64,000 nucleotides of DNA from Aurantimonas sp036252795 (GCA_036252795.1 DASYHY010000190.1:8999-72998); one strand, 5' to 3'. Shown: positions 1 to 7,352, numbered from the stretch's first letter. Numbers and translations are program-made. Notes: a model not told the origin generated them from the sequence alone.

Positions 1-1
1 A

Positions 2-679
2 CGGCTTACCATCGCCTCGCCCGACACACTGCCAGCCGAAACGCTGCGGGCGGTGCGAATGGGCAACGGCGACCGGATCGTCGTGATCGGTGCCGGCGAA
101 GCCTTCACCGCCCTGGCGGACCAGACCCGCGACCTCATGATCGATCCAGCGCGGGGCAATTGGGACTTTTTCGCCGATCACCCGAGCGACTACGCCCGTT
201 CGTCCGCGGTCGCGGCGTTCATACCGATCGACCCACGTGACCGCGATGCAAGCTGGCTTTACGCGGGACGATACGTGCTCGCACGCGCCATCGAGCACGT
301 CGGCCAGCAGCCAGGCGCCATGCTCTCGGGCGTCCGCGACCTCGTACGCAACCTTCCACCCGACGCGCTCGCCGAGTTCGCCGGGCACGATACGATCTGT
401 AGCCAAGGCGTGCGTTGGGCCGAGACGGTGCTCGCCGGCGTGAGAACGCCACTGCACCAGATCGCCAACCACGATCCGCGTATGCCCAAGACTTCGATCG
501 TTCGATGGCTGGCCGGTCCTGCCTCGACCATCCTCTTCATCCACCGCGATCCCGATCGCGCCGACCACGAGCTGCAGGCCATCGTCGCATCGCTGCGCGA
601 CCATGCCATGCTCGGACGGATCGACGTCGAGATGGCCTTGGGAGCCGCTCAGCTTGTAATCGAGGGGACGACCCGATGA
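2..679 (+). CDS. Coupling-protein-like fragment (TraD/TrwB-type), 5' end outside window
   Basis: The reading frame is open from base 2, so the gene begins upstream and only the last ~226 residues are visible. A GTG at 53 is the first possible internal start. The stretch DPARGNWDFF followed by IPIDPRDRDASWLYAGRYVLARA resembles the part of type IV coupling proteins after the Walker A loop, where a DPKG..-like strand precedes D-x-W-x-x-A-R-x-L. No Walker B or C-terminal ATPase motif follows, so if related it is truncated or degenerate. The stop overlaps the ATG of the next gene (ATGA), which suggests one translationally coupled operon running to about 5.83 kb. The family call rests on weak motif resemblance only. 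Confidence 0.35.
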   Translation, partial: RLTIASPDTLPAETLRAVRMGNGDRIVVIGAGEAFTALADQTRDLMIDPARGNWDFFADHPSDYARSSAVAAFIPIDPRDRDASWLYAGRYVLARAIEHVGQQPGAMLSGVRDLVRNLPPDALAEFAGHDTICSQGVRWAETVLAGVRTPLHQIANHDPRMPKTSIVRWLAGPASTILFIHRDPDRADHELQAIVASLRDHAMLGRIDVEMALGAAQLVIEGTTR

Positions 680-942
680 AAGTCGAGGTCGACGAGCAGG
701 CGCTCGAACATGTCGTCGGCAGCTTTCAGCAGCTCGATGATCCGTCACCCACAGTGATCGATGTAAACCCGCAGCCTGAGCCCCGCGCTCTTCATGGCAT
801 GATCGGCTTGCTAATCCTCGCCGGCTTGATCGTCGCTGTCGCCTTTGGTGACCACAAGCTGAAGCAGTGGCACGAACGGCTTACTACCCCGTATGCCCAC
901 TTTGCGGAGAACTACGTGTCTGCGGAGGCGATCCGTGGATGA
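676..942 (+). CDS. Small single-pass membrane protein, unknown
   Basis: An 88-residue protein whose ATG overlaps the stop of the preceding gene by four bases. Residues 1-30 are acidic and soluble. One hydrophobic segment (HGMIGLLILAGLIVAVAFG, about residues 36-54) should span the membrane, followed by a charged tail of about 30 residues. I do not recognise the family. Its place between a coupling-protein-like gene and another single-pass protein would suit an accessory subunit of a membrane complex, but that is inferred from position alone. It overlaps the next gene by eight bases. Confidence 0.6.
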   Translation: MKVEVDEQALEHVVGSFQQLDDPSPTVIDVNPQPEPRALHGMIGLLILAGLIVAVAFGDHKLKQWHERLTTPYAHFAENYVSAEAIRG

Positions 943-1387
943 TTTAGCCCTCCTTCACCGCGGCGATCTCGAGAGCGCACGCCTTTCGCGCGATCACGCC
1001 GATGCCCTGCGTCGTTCCAGCGAGGAGTTGCGTCCTATCGCCGTGGCGCTGCGCGTCGCGGACGGCCGAGCCTACGATCCCTCCGGCATCATCCCTCAGC
1101 TACGAACTGCGCTCGACGAGTGGATTAGTCGCCACGAGGCAGGCGCCCGAGACATGGATGCGCGCGCCGCAGCCTATGAGGCGAACGCTGCATCCCGCGT
1201 GTCGGCCGCGGACACGCTGACGCTCGCTGAGATGGTGCGTCAGCTTGCGCACAACGTCCTCGTGTGCGCCGGCGCCGCGGCCCTGGGCCTCCTGGCCTAT
1301 CACGCGATCGAAAGGTGGCGCGGACACCTCGGCGACAACGGTCCGAGCATCTCCACGACCGGGGGGCGCTTCGATGGGGATCGATGA
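935..1387 (+). CDS. Single-pass membrane protein with helical N-terminal domain, unknown
   Basis: I place the start at GTG 935, which overlaps the end of the previous gene and gives a 150-residue product starting M-D-D-L-A-L-L. An earlier in-frame GTG/TTG-type start would add an arginine-rich leader lying wholly inside the upstream gene. The first ~100 residues are charged, Ala-rich and predicted helical. A hydrophobic segment near residues 105-125 (VLVCAGAAALGLLAYHAI) is a likely membrane anchor. The family is not recognised. The end overlaps the next gene by 14 bases, continuing the overlapping gene order of this operon. Confidence 0.55.
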   Translation: MDDLALLHRGDLESARLSRDHADALRRSSEELRPIAVALRVADGRAYDPSGIIPQLRTALDEWISRHEAGARDMDARAAAYEANAASRVSAADTLTLAEMVRQLAHNVLVCAGAAALGLLAYHAIERWRGHLGDNGPSISTTGGRFDGDR

Positions 1388-2150
1388 CCGCGATTATATG
1401 CGCGAGCGCTATCGGCAGCGTCAGGGCCTTCCATCCGAGCGAACGACCTGGAACGAGCGCAAGGCGAGGCGTGAACTGGAGGGCAGGGGCTACCAAAAGG
1501 CGGTCCCGATCGATCGGGGCTGGCGGTCGGTGCCACTCGGTAGCGCGCTGTGGATCTCCGGCAACGGCAAGCGACAGTCATGGTTCGAGCGGAAGAACCG
1601 CGGGCACGACTATCAGCGCGGTCGTTGGCGACCATCGAGAAGAGCGAGGTTCCCCAGCGGCTTGATCGCACTCAGCCTCACGACCGCCATCATCGCAACC
1701 GGCTTCGGCGCGCGTGACTGGATCGCCGAGCGATATAGCGCGATCATCTTGGCGCAGGGGCGCAGCTTCCCCGCGTCGGGCACGGTCAGTGTGCCGGCCA
1801 ATATCGACATGAAGCGCGTCGTCGCGAAGCTGACCGTTCAAGGCGGCCTCGAGAACGCGATCGTTCAGATGATCGATGCGAAGACGGGCCGGAACGCCCT
1901 GTCGGTCTATGTGCGCGCGCATGAACGGGTGACGGTGCCTGCGCCCGTCGGCCGCTTCCACATGCGGCTCGTACACGGACGCGAGTGGAGCGACGCCCAA
2001 ACGCTCTTCGGGAAAGGCACGCTGCACGACGAGGTCGACGGCGTGATGCGTTTCACCCGCAAGGTCGGCCATGTCCTCGACCTTCGGCTCGGCCACGACA
2101 GCAACCTCGTCGTGCGACGCATCAACCTTCGGCCGGCGCCGCTCGCATGA
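1374..2150 (+). CDS. Membrane-anchored protein with DRDYMRERYR N-terminus, unknown
   Basis: A 258-residue product from ATG 1374. The N-terminal ~90 residues are very basic and polar, beginning GIDDRDYMRERYRQRQ, a type of opening seen in uncharacterised alphaproteobacterial membrane proteins. A single hydrophobic segment at about residues 95-118 (GLIALSLTTAIIATGFGARD) is followed by a ~140-residue domain rich in beta-type sequence that would lie outside the cytoplasm. No catalytic motif is visible. The stop overlaps the next ATG (ATGA). A periplasmic domain on a single anchor would fit an envelope complex together with the neighbouring CsgG-like protein; this is inference. Confidence 0.6.
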   Translation: MGIDDRDYMRERYRQRQGLPSERTTWNERKARRELEGRGYQKAVPIDRGWRSVPLGSALWISGNGKRQSWFERKNRGHDYQRGRWRPSRRARFPSGLIALSLTTAIIATGFGARDWIAERYSAIILAQGRSFPASGTVSVPANIDMKRVVAKLTVQGGLENAIVQMIDAKTGRNALSVYVRAHERVTVPAPVGRFHMRLVHGREWSDAQTLFGKGTLHDEVDGVMRFTRKVGHVLDLRLGHDSNLVVRRINLRPAPLA

Positions 2151-2284
2151 CGAAGCGACCCAAGACCACGCTCGCGGAGCAGCAGCGGCCGTCGGAGCAG
2201 CACCGTTCACGCGCGCCGTTCCAGCCATGTCGCCAGCGCGCTCGCGCGTGGTCGCTGGCCACCCATGCGAGGAGGAGCCGATGA
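2147..2284 (+). CDS. Very small basic protein, doubtful
   Basis: A 45-residue ORF whose ATG overlaps the preceding stop and whose TGA overlaps the following ATG, so both junctions are ATGA. That double coupling is the main reason to list it. The protein is rich in Arg, Gln and Ala with no hydrophobic core and resembles read-through of GC-rich DNA, so it may be only a translational bridge. No family recognised. Confidence 0.35.
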   Translation: MTKRPKTTLAEQQRPSEQHRSRAPFQPCRQRARAWSLATHARRSR

Positions 2285-2490
2285 GCAACTGGAGTTTCGA
2301 GGGAATGGGCGAGTTCGGGTCGGCAGCCGACGCGGACCGCTGGGCGAAGCGGCAAGGCCTCGCCCCACAAGACGTCCGGATCACCCGCAAGGGGGACGGC
2401 GTGGAGCTGGAGGTCCGACGCTCGGCCCTCGGCGATAGTGGCACCCGCCACGATGACCGGCGCGACGGACGTCGCAACGGCTTCTTCTGA
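2281..2490 (+). CDS. Small hypothetical protein
   Basis: A 69-residue product from ATG 2281, preceded by a strong Shine-Dalgarno sequence (GAGGAGG, about 5 bases upstream). The N-terminal half (NWSFEGMGEFGSAADADRWA) looks like a compact folded segment of the kind found in small sphingomonad proteins, with the pattern of an alpha/beta mini-domain; the C-terminal 20 residues are charged. No function can be given. It sits between the membrane-protein part of the operon and the secreted Cys-rich protein, with 23 bases to the latter. Confidence 0.5.
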   Translation: MSNWSFEGMGEFGSAADADRWAKRQGLAPQDVRITRKGDGVELEVRRSALGDSGTRHDDRRDGRRNGFF

Positions 2491-2513
2491 CAACCAACGA
2501 AGGGGTTACGACC

Positions 2514-2843
2514 GTGAAGACACGACATATCGCATCGATCGTTCTGGCGGGCCTAGCGTTCGCCACACCTGCAGTCGCCAGCGCGGCGCCGGCCAGCCCG
2601 GTGCTGCTCGCAATGGCGAGCTTCGCCGGCGAGAGCGCCGGCAACGACGCCGAACGACGCGCAGCGGAAAAGACGGCGCACTACCGCGCCCACGCCAATC
2701 ACAAGGGCAACTGCAAGGACTGCGCTGACTGCGCCGATTGCGCGGACTGCGATGAAGCCGCCAAGAAGGTGAGCGCCAACGAGGAACGGGCCGGCATCTG
2801 CGACCCGACCAAGCATGCGAAGGCGGCGAAGGCCGGTGCCTAA
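2514..2843 (+). CDS. Secreted cysteine-repeat protein
   Basis: A 109-residue protein with a clear N-terminal signal peptide (MKTRHIASIVLAGLAFATPA, with Ala-x-Ala sites near residues 21-24). The mature part is charged and carries a run of C-A-D-C repeats starting C-K-D-C-A-D-C at about residues 66-78, giving five cysteines at three-residue spacing, plus one later Cys. Such spacing would suit metal or Fe-S coordination or disulfide cross-linking after export. I do not know a named family for it. The start is preceded by GAAGGGGTT-type purine sequence. It overlaps the GTG of the CsgG-like gene by eight bases. Confidence 0.6.
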   Translation: MKTRHIASIVLAGLAFATPAVASAAPASPVLLAMASFAGESAGNDAERRAAEKTAHYRAHANHKGNCKDCADCADCADCDEAAKKVSANEERAGICDPTKHAKAAKAGA

Positions 2844-3696
2844 GCGCGCCGCCCTCGCCATCGTGACGGCCGCGATCGCGGCCGTCACTCCTTCCACCCT
2901 GTTGGCGCAGAAGCTGGGGCAAGGCGGCACCGGCGTCGACGAGAAGACCGAGCTGCCGCGATGCGAGGTTCCTCTGGGCGTCGCGGCCTTGGTTGAGGAA
3001 AAGGCCGCGAGCCCGGCCGATAACCTCTCACCGCAGCTGCAGGCGCTGATGCGTATGGCCGAGATGCAGAATGGCGGATCCACGGCCCGGGTCGACCCGC
3101 TGCCGCTCGTCAAACTCATGATCGCCCGCTCAGGCTGCTTCCGCGTGGCGGATCGAGGGGAGGCCTTCAGCGCGCTCGAGCGCGAGCGCGCGATCGCCGG
3201 CGGGGCCGCTGCCGCGCGGCCTGTCACCAAGGCGGATTACCTGCTGCAGGTCAACGTGGTCTATACTGACAGCAAGGCGCGCGAGAGTGGCGGCGGTGTC
3301 GGTGGCCTGTTCGGGGGCGCCGTCGGCCTCAAGTCCAAGACGATGGAGAGCCAGGTCCTGCTCACGCTCGTCGACGTCAACACCGGCATCCAGGAGGCGG
3401 TCGCCAGCGGCTCGGCACGCAAGAAGGACGTCGGTGTCGTCGGCGGAGGGCTGCTGCTGGGCCTCGGTGTCGGCGCTCTGGGCGGCACCTACGCTTCGAC
3501 CGACATCGGCAAGATCACCAGCCTCGCGATGGTCGACGCCTTCCGCAAGCTGATGACCGATGCCAAGCCACGGCTCGAAGCGAAGCTGGTCCCGGCGAAA
3601 CCGCCGGCGCTGGTTCCTCCCGCGGCCGCGCCGATCCCGGCGCAGACAGTCCAGCCGCTACCAACGCAGGCTCAGACGGGAACGCAAAAGCAATGA
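2836..3696 (+). CDS. CsgG/HfaB-family outer-membrane assembly protein
   Basis: I choose GTG 2836, which gives a good signal peptide (PKRAALAIVTAAIAAV, cleavage near LLAQ) rather than the Arg-rich extension from ATG 2815. The 286-residue product has the CsgG/HfaB order: a conserved L-P-R-C-E segment, then PLVKLMIARSGCFRVADRG (19 residues), the part of the CsgG fold before the conserved Arg-rich helix, a glycine-rich insert (GGGVGGLFGG) and a second Gly-rich hairpin. Family members form or help form outer-membrane secretion pores (curli in enterics, holdfast anchoring in Caulobacter). Its Pro/Gln-rich tail of about 35 residues is unusual. A 26-base perfect palindrome lies in the signal-peptide codons at 2863-2888. 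The stop overlaps the NERD gene start. Confidence 0.7.
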   Translation: MPKRAALAIVTAAIAAVTPSTLLAQKLGQGGTGVDEKTELPRCEVPLGVAALVEEKAASPADNLSPQLQALMRMAEMQNGGSTARVDPLPLVKLMIARSGCFRVADRGEAFSALERERAIAGGAAAARPVTKADYLLQVNVVYTDSKARESGGGVGGLFGGAVGLKSKTMESQVLLTLVDVNTGIQEAVASGSARKKDVGVVGGGLLLGLGVGALGGTYASTDIGKITSLAMVDAFRKLMTDAKPRLEAKLVPAKPPALVPPAAAPIPAQTVQPLPTQAQTGTQKQ

Positions 3697-4817
3697 TCCG
3701 AAAGCGATCGACACGATCCGCTGAGCTCGCGCTGGCGGACGAAGTGATGCGCGATCCTGATTACGAGGGACTACCGGACCGCGTCCGGTCAGCCCTCAAG
3801 AAGCATGTGCGCGGTCTCTGGGGGGAGAAGGAGACCGCGTTCATGCTCGATCGCGAGTTCGGGCCGGAGAACGACCGACATGTCCTGATCCACAATCTGC
3901 GCCTGCCTGACGGCCAGGGGGGGTTCGCTCAGTTCGATCACATCCTCCTGTCTCGCTTCTCGCGAACCGCCGCGATCTTCGAGTCCAAGAATTACGCGGG
4001 CAACATCTCGAAGAACGCACATGGCGAGTGGATGGTCTGGTATCGCGGGCAGCACCGGCCTCAGAACATCCCCAATCCCGTCGCTCAGGTGCGGCGCCAG
4101 CGAGACGTCCTCGCCGCGTGGCTGAAGCGCAAGGGGCACACCAAGGCGTTCGAGCGCATCGGCGTGTTCGTATCCGTGCCAGCTACGAACGACATCGACC
4201 GCTCCAAGGTCGGCAATGACGAACCGATCTACAAATGCGACAACCTCGTCGCGGGATGGATGCCGTTCGGGGGAACGAGCCCCTTGTCGCGTCTTTTCTC
4301 GACAGGCGTAAGCGGCCTGCAGATGCTGGCAATCGCCGACCAGCTGATCGCGGACCATGTCGAGGAGGAAGACATCTACGTGCGGCTCGGGATCCATCCT
4401 GGACCTGACGGAACGACGGCCGAGCCGGACACCAGCCAAGCTGACGACGCAGAGCCAGAGCCGATCGTCGACGCGCCTGAGGAGCCCGCGCCAGAGCCAG
4501 TGATCGCGACCAGCCAATCGGCGACACCGCCACCCGCGCCGGTGATCGCCGATGCGGTGCCCCCCTCGCCAAAACCTCGAAAGGCAGGAGCGCAGATCGA
4601 GGTCTGCGCCGGCATCATGGAACGCACGCTGCCAGATGGTCGCATCGCGTTCCGGGCGGCCAAGGACGATCACATCGGCCGAGAGGCGCTAACCGCGCTT
4701 TGCAAGGGCAGGGCGGTGTGGAACCCGATGTTCGCGAACTGGGTGTGCCCGCCCGACATCGCGACCGAGATCCGCGCCGCCCTTCCGAACGCTGTGCAGT
4801 TGGCGCAGCTGCCATGA
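3693..4817 (+). CDS. NERD-domain (nuclease-related) protein
   Basis: A 374-residue protein starting four bases inside the previous gene. Residues ~35-190 match the NERD domain: LWGEKETAFMLD, then FAQFDHILLS with the conserved Asp-His, then AIFESKNYAGNI with the E-x-K of the restriction-endonuclease-like core, and a later Q-x-x-R-Q segment. NERD domains belong to the PD-(D/E)xK-like superfamily and often occur in DNA-processing or defence contexts. Residues ~235-295 form a Pro/Glu-rich linker (PEPIVDAPEEPAPEP) and a C-terminal ~75-residue domain follows that I do not recognise (ALCKGRAVWNPMFANWVCPP). The linker plus extra domain is less common than NERD plus helicase or kinase fusions. Nuclease activity is not proven for this family. 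Confidence 0.8.
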   Translation: MIRKRSTRSAELALADEVMRDPDYEGLPDRVRSALKKHVRGLWGEKETAFMLDREFGPENDRHVLIHNLRLPDGQGGFAQFDHILLSRFSRTAAIFESKNYAGNISKNAHGEWMVWYRGQHRPQNIPNPVAQVRRQRDVLAAWLKRKGHTKAFERIGVFVSVPATNDIDRSKVGNDEPIYKCDNLVAGWMPFGGTSPLSRLFSTGVSGLQMLAIADQLIADHVEEEDIYVRLGIHPGPDGTTAEPDTSQADDAEPEPIVDAPEEPAPEPVIATSQSATPPPAPVIADAVPPSPKPRKAGAQIEVCAGIMERTLPDGRIAFRAAKDDHIGREALTALCKGRAVWNPMFANWVCPPDIATEIRAALPNAVQLAQLP

Positions 4818-5323
4818 ACATGATCAGCCTGCCCCGACCGACCTGCCCGTACTGCGATGCGGCGATGCGACGCTGGCCGCTCGGGCAGGCGGTCCTAGCC
4901 TGCGATACCTGCAGACGGCCGATCGTGCGCTACCTGGCTCAGCCTAGCTCGCGCATCTTTCGCCTACGGCCTGTCTACACCGTGATCTACGTTGCCGCGT
5001 TCGTTGTCCTCCTGCTCACGTTGGCCTTGATCGCCTTCAACCCGGTTGAGACGCGACACATCATCCCGGCGATCGCCATCCCGATCGCCATGTTCGGGGC
5101 CTGCGACATCGCGGACGGTTGGTTGTCGTGGCGGACGTCGATCGATCGGGGCTGGCGGACACTCCGGCGTGGAAAGGCGGCGCGCGCAATCGGCCTTGCA
5201 CGTGGCCTCTTCGGCATCGCCGGCGTGGCCGTCGCGATCATCGGGCTGCTCGCTTACGACGAGATGGCAGGAAGCCCGCGCCCGGGGACGCCATCTCCAA
5301 AGATCGCGGCAGGGCGGACGTGA
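4814..5323 (+). CDS. Zinc-ribbon membrane protein, unknown
   Basis: A 169-residue protein coupled to the NERD gene through an ATGA overlap. An N-terminal zinc ribbon is visible: CPYC at about residues 11-14 and CDTC at about residues 30-33. Hydrophobic segments follow near residues 55-78 (VIYVAAFVVLLLTLALIAF), 82-100 and 128-148. The cytoplasmic loop between the last two is Arg-rich. No family name is known to me. An overlapping GTGA joins it to the SGNH hydrolase gene downstream. Confidence 0.65.
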   Translation: MNMISLPRPTCPYCDAAMRRWPLGQAVLACDTCRRPIVRYLAQPSSRIFRLRPVYTVIYVAAFVVLLLTLALIAFNPVETRHIIPAIAIPIAMFGACDIADGWLSWRTSIDRGWRTLRRGKAARAIGLARGLFGIAGVAVAIIGLLAYDEMAGSPRPGTPSPKIAAGRT

Positions 5324-5832
5324 TCCCCTTCTGCCTCATCCTTGGCGACAGCACCGGCGTTGGCACCGCGGGGGCGCTCGCGCGCGAAGGTATCCGATGC
5401 GAGATCCACGCGCACGTCGGCGCGCGCTCCAGCGGTGTGCTGGAGGAGTGGCAGGGCCGCATTACCCCCGCCGTCGCCTTGATTGCGTTGGGCTCGAACG
5501 ATGTCGGAGATCCACGCCTGGAACGCCGGTTGATCGCCTTGCGCGCGAGAACCCGGGCGCCCCGCGTGACGTGGCTCGCACCCTATAACCGCACTGCAGC
5601 CCTGATCGTGACGAAAGTGGCGCTTCGTTTCGGGGACAAGGTCATCCCGCTCGCCCAGCTCCCCACACGGGACGGGGTGCATCCGACCAGCTACCGGCCG
5701 ATCTCAGGTCTGCTCGGATGGAAACTTCTTTCCGGATTCCGGAAGAATGTTTCCCCCGAGACCCGCGGCGCATGGCCACCAGAGGCGGCCAACGTCCCTG
5801 TCAGGCGGGCAGTCGTCCTGCAGATGCAGTAG
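5320..5832 (+). CDS. SGNH/GDSL-type hydrolase
   Basis: From GTG 5320, overlapping the previous stop as GTGA, the 170-residue product shows the whole SGNH signature in order: block I LGDSTGVG with nucleophile Ser11, a Gly in VGARSSG (block II), block III LGSND with Asn60, and block V DGVHPT with Asp118 and His121. It is shorter than most free-standing esterases of this fold. No signal peptide is visible, so it should be cytosolic unless exported by a partner. Family members hydrolyse ester or acetyl groups of lipids, polysaccharides or peptidoglycan; the substrate cannot be told here. It is the last gene of the coupled operon and runs convergently into the MucR gene. An upstream in-frame start would lie inside the neighbouring gene. 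Confidence 0.75.
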   Translation: MIPFCLILGDSTGVGTAGALAREGIRCEIHAHVGARSSGVLEEWQGRITPAVALIALGSNDVGDPRLERRLIALRARTRAPRVTWLAPYNRTAALIVTKVALRFGDKVIPLAQLPTRDGVHPTSYRPISGLLGWKLLSGFRKNVSPETRGAWPPEAANVPVRRAVVLQMQ

Positions 5833-5865
5833 CGACGGTTTGGCCGCCAGGCGGTGCGGTGGGGC

Positions 5866-6366
5866 TCAGTCCGCCTTTTCGCTGGCAGCGGCTTTGCGGC
5901 GACCACGCTTAGGCGCGGGCTGCTCCGCCTCTGCAGGCGCCGGTGCATCCGGCGCGTCCTTCGGCTTCCGGCCGAGACCGATCTTCTTCGCCATCGAGCG
6001 GCGCGCCTCGCTGTATTCGGGCGCGACCATCGGGTAATCGGCCTTCAGGCCGTATCGCTGACGGTACTGGTCCGGGGTCAGGCCATGACCGGACAGGTGC
6101 CGGCGCAGCGACTTATAAGGCTTGCCATCGATCAGGCTGATGATGGCGTCGGGTCGGGCAAGAGACTTCCTGACGGAAACCGCGGGCGTGAACACCTCGG
6201 CCGGCTCCGTCGGCTCGCTGGCCGGGCTCTCGAGCGCGATCACCGCCTCATGCATCGACTGGAGGAACGCAGGCACCTGGCTCTGGTCGGCCCGCGTGTT
6301 CGGGTTGGACAGCCAGGCGATCGTCAGCTCGGTCGCGAGCTCGACGACGTTGTTCTGATCGCTCAT
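5866..6366 (-). CDS. MucR/Ros-family transcriptional regulator
   Basis: A 166-residue protein starting at the ATG giving MSDQNN; a GTG/ATG five codons earlier is also possible. The C-terminal half carries the MucR core: SVRKSLARPDAIISLIDGK, KSLRRHLSGHGLTPDQYRQR, YGLKADYPMVAPEYSEARR and KKIGLGRKPK. MucR/Ros proteins bind A/T-rich DNA and silence or coordinate surface, motility and virulence genes. The canonical zinc-binding Cys (I-C-L-E-D) is Ser here, while the Asp and both His remain, so this belongs with MucR variants that have altered or no zinc site. The tail is Lys/Ala/Pro-rich. Its location next to the envelope operon suggests local control, unproven. Confidence 0.85.
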   Translation of the reverse strand: MSDQNNVVELATELTIAWLSNPNTRADQSQVPAFLQSMHEAVIALESPASEPTEPAEVFTPAVSVRKSLARPDAIISLIDGKPYKSLRRHLSGHGLTPDQYRQRYGLKADYPMVAPEYSEARRSMAKKIGLGRKPKDAPDAPAPAEAEQPAPKRGRRKAAASEKAD

Positions 6367-6636
6367 TCGATCCTCGTCCAATCCAGTTAAGCAGAGCTAC
6401 CGCGGCAGCGTCGAAGCTCGGTTATACCGATCATCGACGGTGCTTCCAGCGGCAACGGTCTAACGGACGATCAGGTCCGAGACAGTAGACGGACGATGCG
6501 CCGGCTTCCCTCGAGGCCGCCAATCCAAGCCGCCGCGAAAAACGCCATTAGTATGCAAGGCAAACAGTATGGGGCCGACACTCGATGCTATAAGGCCGCG
6601 ATAGCTGCATCGACCTCGTCCCGCGGAGGCCAAGTG

Positions 6637-6777
6637 ATGGACAACATATTTTTCGTGTCCCTGGTAGTGCTCGCCTTCAGTCTAGGGGGTTGGTCCGCTG
6701 GAATGTATCGCCAGGAACCAGCGATGATCAGCGGCGGGATCGGTATCGTTGGGATGTTGGTGTCTCTTATCGCCTGA
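6637..6777 (+). CDS. 46-residue membrane miniprotein, copy 1
   Basis: A 46-residue ORF starting MDNIFFVSLV with a good ribosome-binding purine stretch (CGGAGG) 8-10 bases upstream. It consists of two hydrophobic helices separated by a short polar turn (Y-R-Q-E-P). It aligns without gaps to the next ORF, sharing M-D at the start and the G-W-x-x-G-x-x-x-x-E-P-A pattern at residues 18-29, with the same total length. That conservation between two neighbouring ORFs supports both as real genes. Function unknown; two-helix miniproteins of this size include type I toxins and membrane-complex modulators. Confidence 0.6.
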   Translation: MDNIFFVSLVVLAFSLGGWSAGMYRQEPAMISGGIGIVGMLVSLIA

Positions 6778-6828
6778 CCTGAACGGATGGAATTGTAGAC
6801 GGTCGTTGTCCGCGGAAGAGCCCGAGAC

Positions 6829-6969
6829 ATGGACAGGTTCCTCGCTGGAGCCATTTTCCTGGTCGTAGGTGGACCAGTTGGATGGTGGTTGGGCGCCTTC
6901 TGGAAAGAGCCGGCGATCGTCTTCTTCGCCTGCGGCACGCTGATCCTGATCGCGTGCGTGTTGCCATAG
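6829..6969 (+). CDS. 46-residue membrane miniprotein, copy 2
   Basis: ATG 6829 to TAG 6969, preceded by GGAAGAG 5-7 bases upstream. The 46-residue product starts MDRFLAGAIF and is made of two hydrophobic segments around W-K-E-P-A. It is an ungapped paralogue of the protein at 6637-6777, matching at M1, D2, G18, W19, G22, E27, P28 and A29 with hydrophobic character conserved elsewhere. Divergence outside these positions is large, so this is not a recent duplication. No family recognised. Confidence 0.55.
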   Translation: MDRFLAGAIFLVVGGPVGWWLGAFWKEPAIVFFACGTLILIACVLP

Positions 6970-7110
6970 CAGCTTTGTGAGCGCCTCCGCGTGCCATGGT
7001 CGAGGCACAAACATCGTCCGCAGCAGCGCTTTGGCTCCACGAGCGGATCACGGCCGGTGGACAGCGACATCGCCTGCGATCATGATGCAGCGCAAACGGG
7101 AGAAGCCTGC

Positions 7111-7341
7111 ATGGGCGAGGGCGCGACGTTTATCCGGCGTGAGGGTGTGAAGCAGGAGTGCATCGCGCTCCAGATGGAAGGCGACGACGAGGCACGCCTG
7201 CTTCTCTACGCCCAGGGCCTGGTCAATCAGGCGATCGCGGACCTCCTTGAGGATCCCGAGCAGATGCGAAAACTAGTGGAGATCGCGCGGTTTAAGCCGA
7301 CGCTCCGGTTAGTGCATAACCGTGACTCGGAGGACGGCTAA
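7111..7341 (+). CDS. Small hypothetical protein
   Basis: A 76-residue product from ATG 7111 (MGEGATFIRREGVKQECIAL); an in-frame GTG/ATG further upstream at 6991 would add a stretch of unstructured sequence. It has the look of a small soluble alpha/beta protein with amphipathic helices (ARLLLYAQGLVNQAIADLLE). The purine run AACGGGAGAA lies ~12 bases before the ATG. No family recognised. It is convergent with the minus-strand defence locus, ending 11 bases from it. Confidence 0.5.
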   Translation: MGEGATFIRREGVKQECIALQMEGDDEARLLLYAQGLVNQAIADLLEDPEQMRKLVEIARFKPTLRLVHNRDSEDG

Positions 7342-7352
7342 ACGCAGCCGGC

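Noticed and set aside
1578..2528. Minus-strand open frame over the envelope operon
   Set aside because: The plus-strand genes have overlapping starts, a signal peptide and membrane segments; this one has none.
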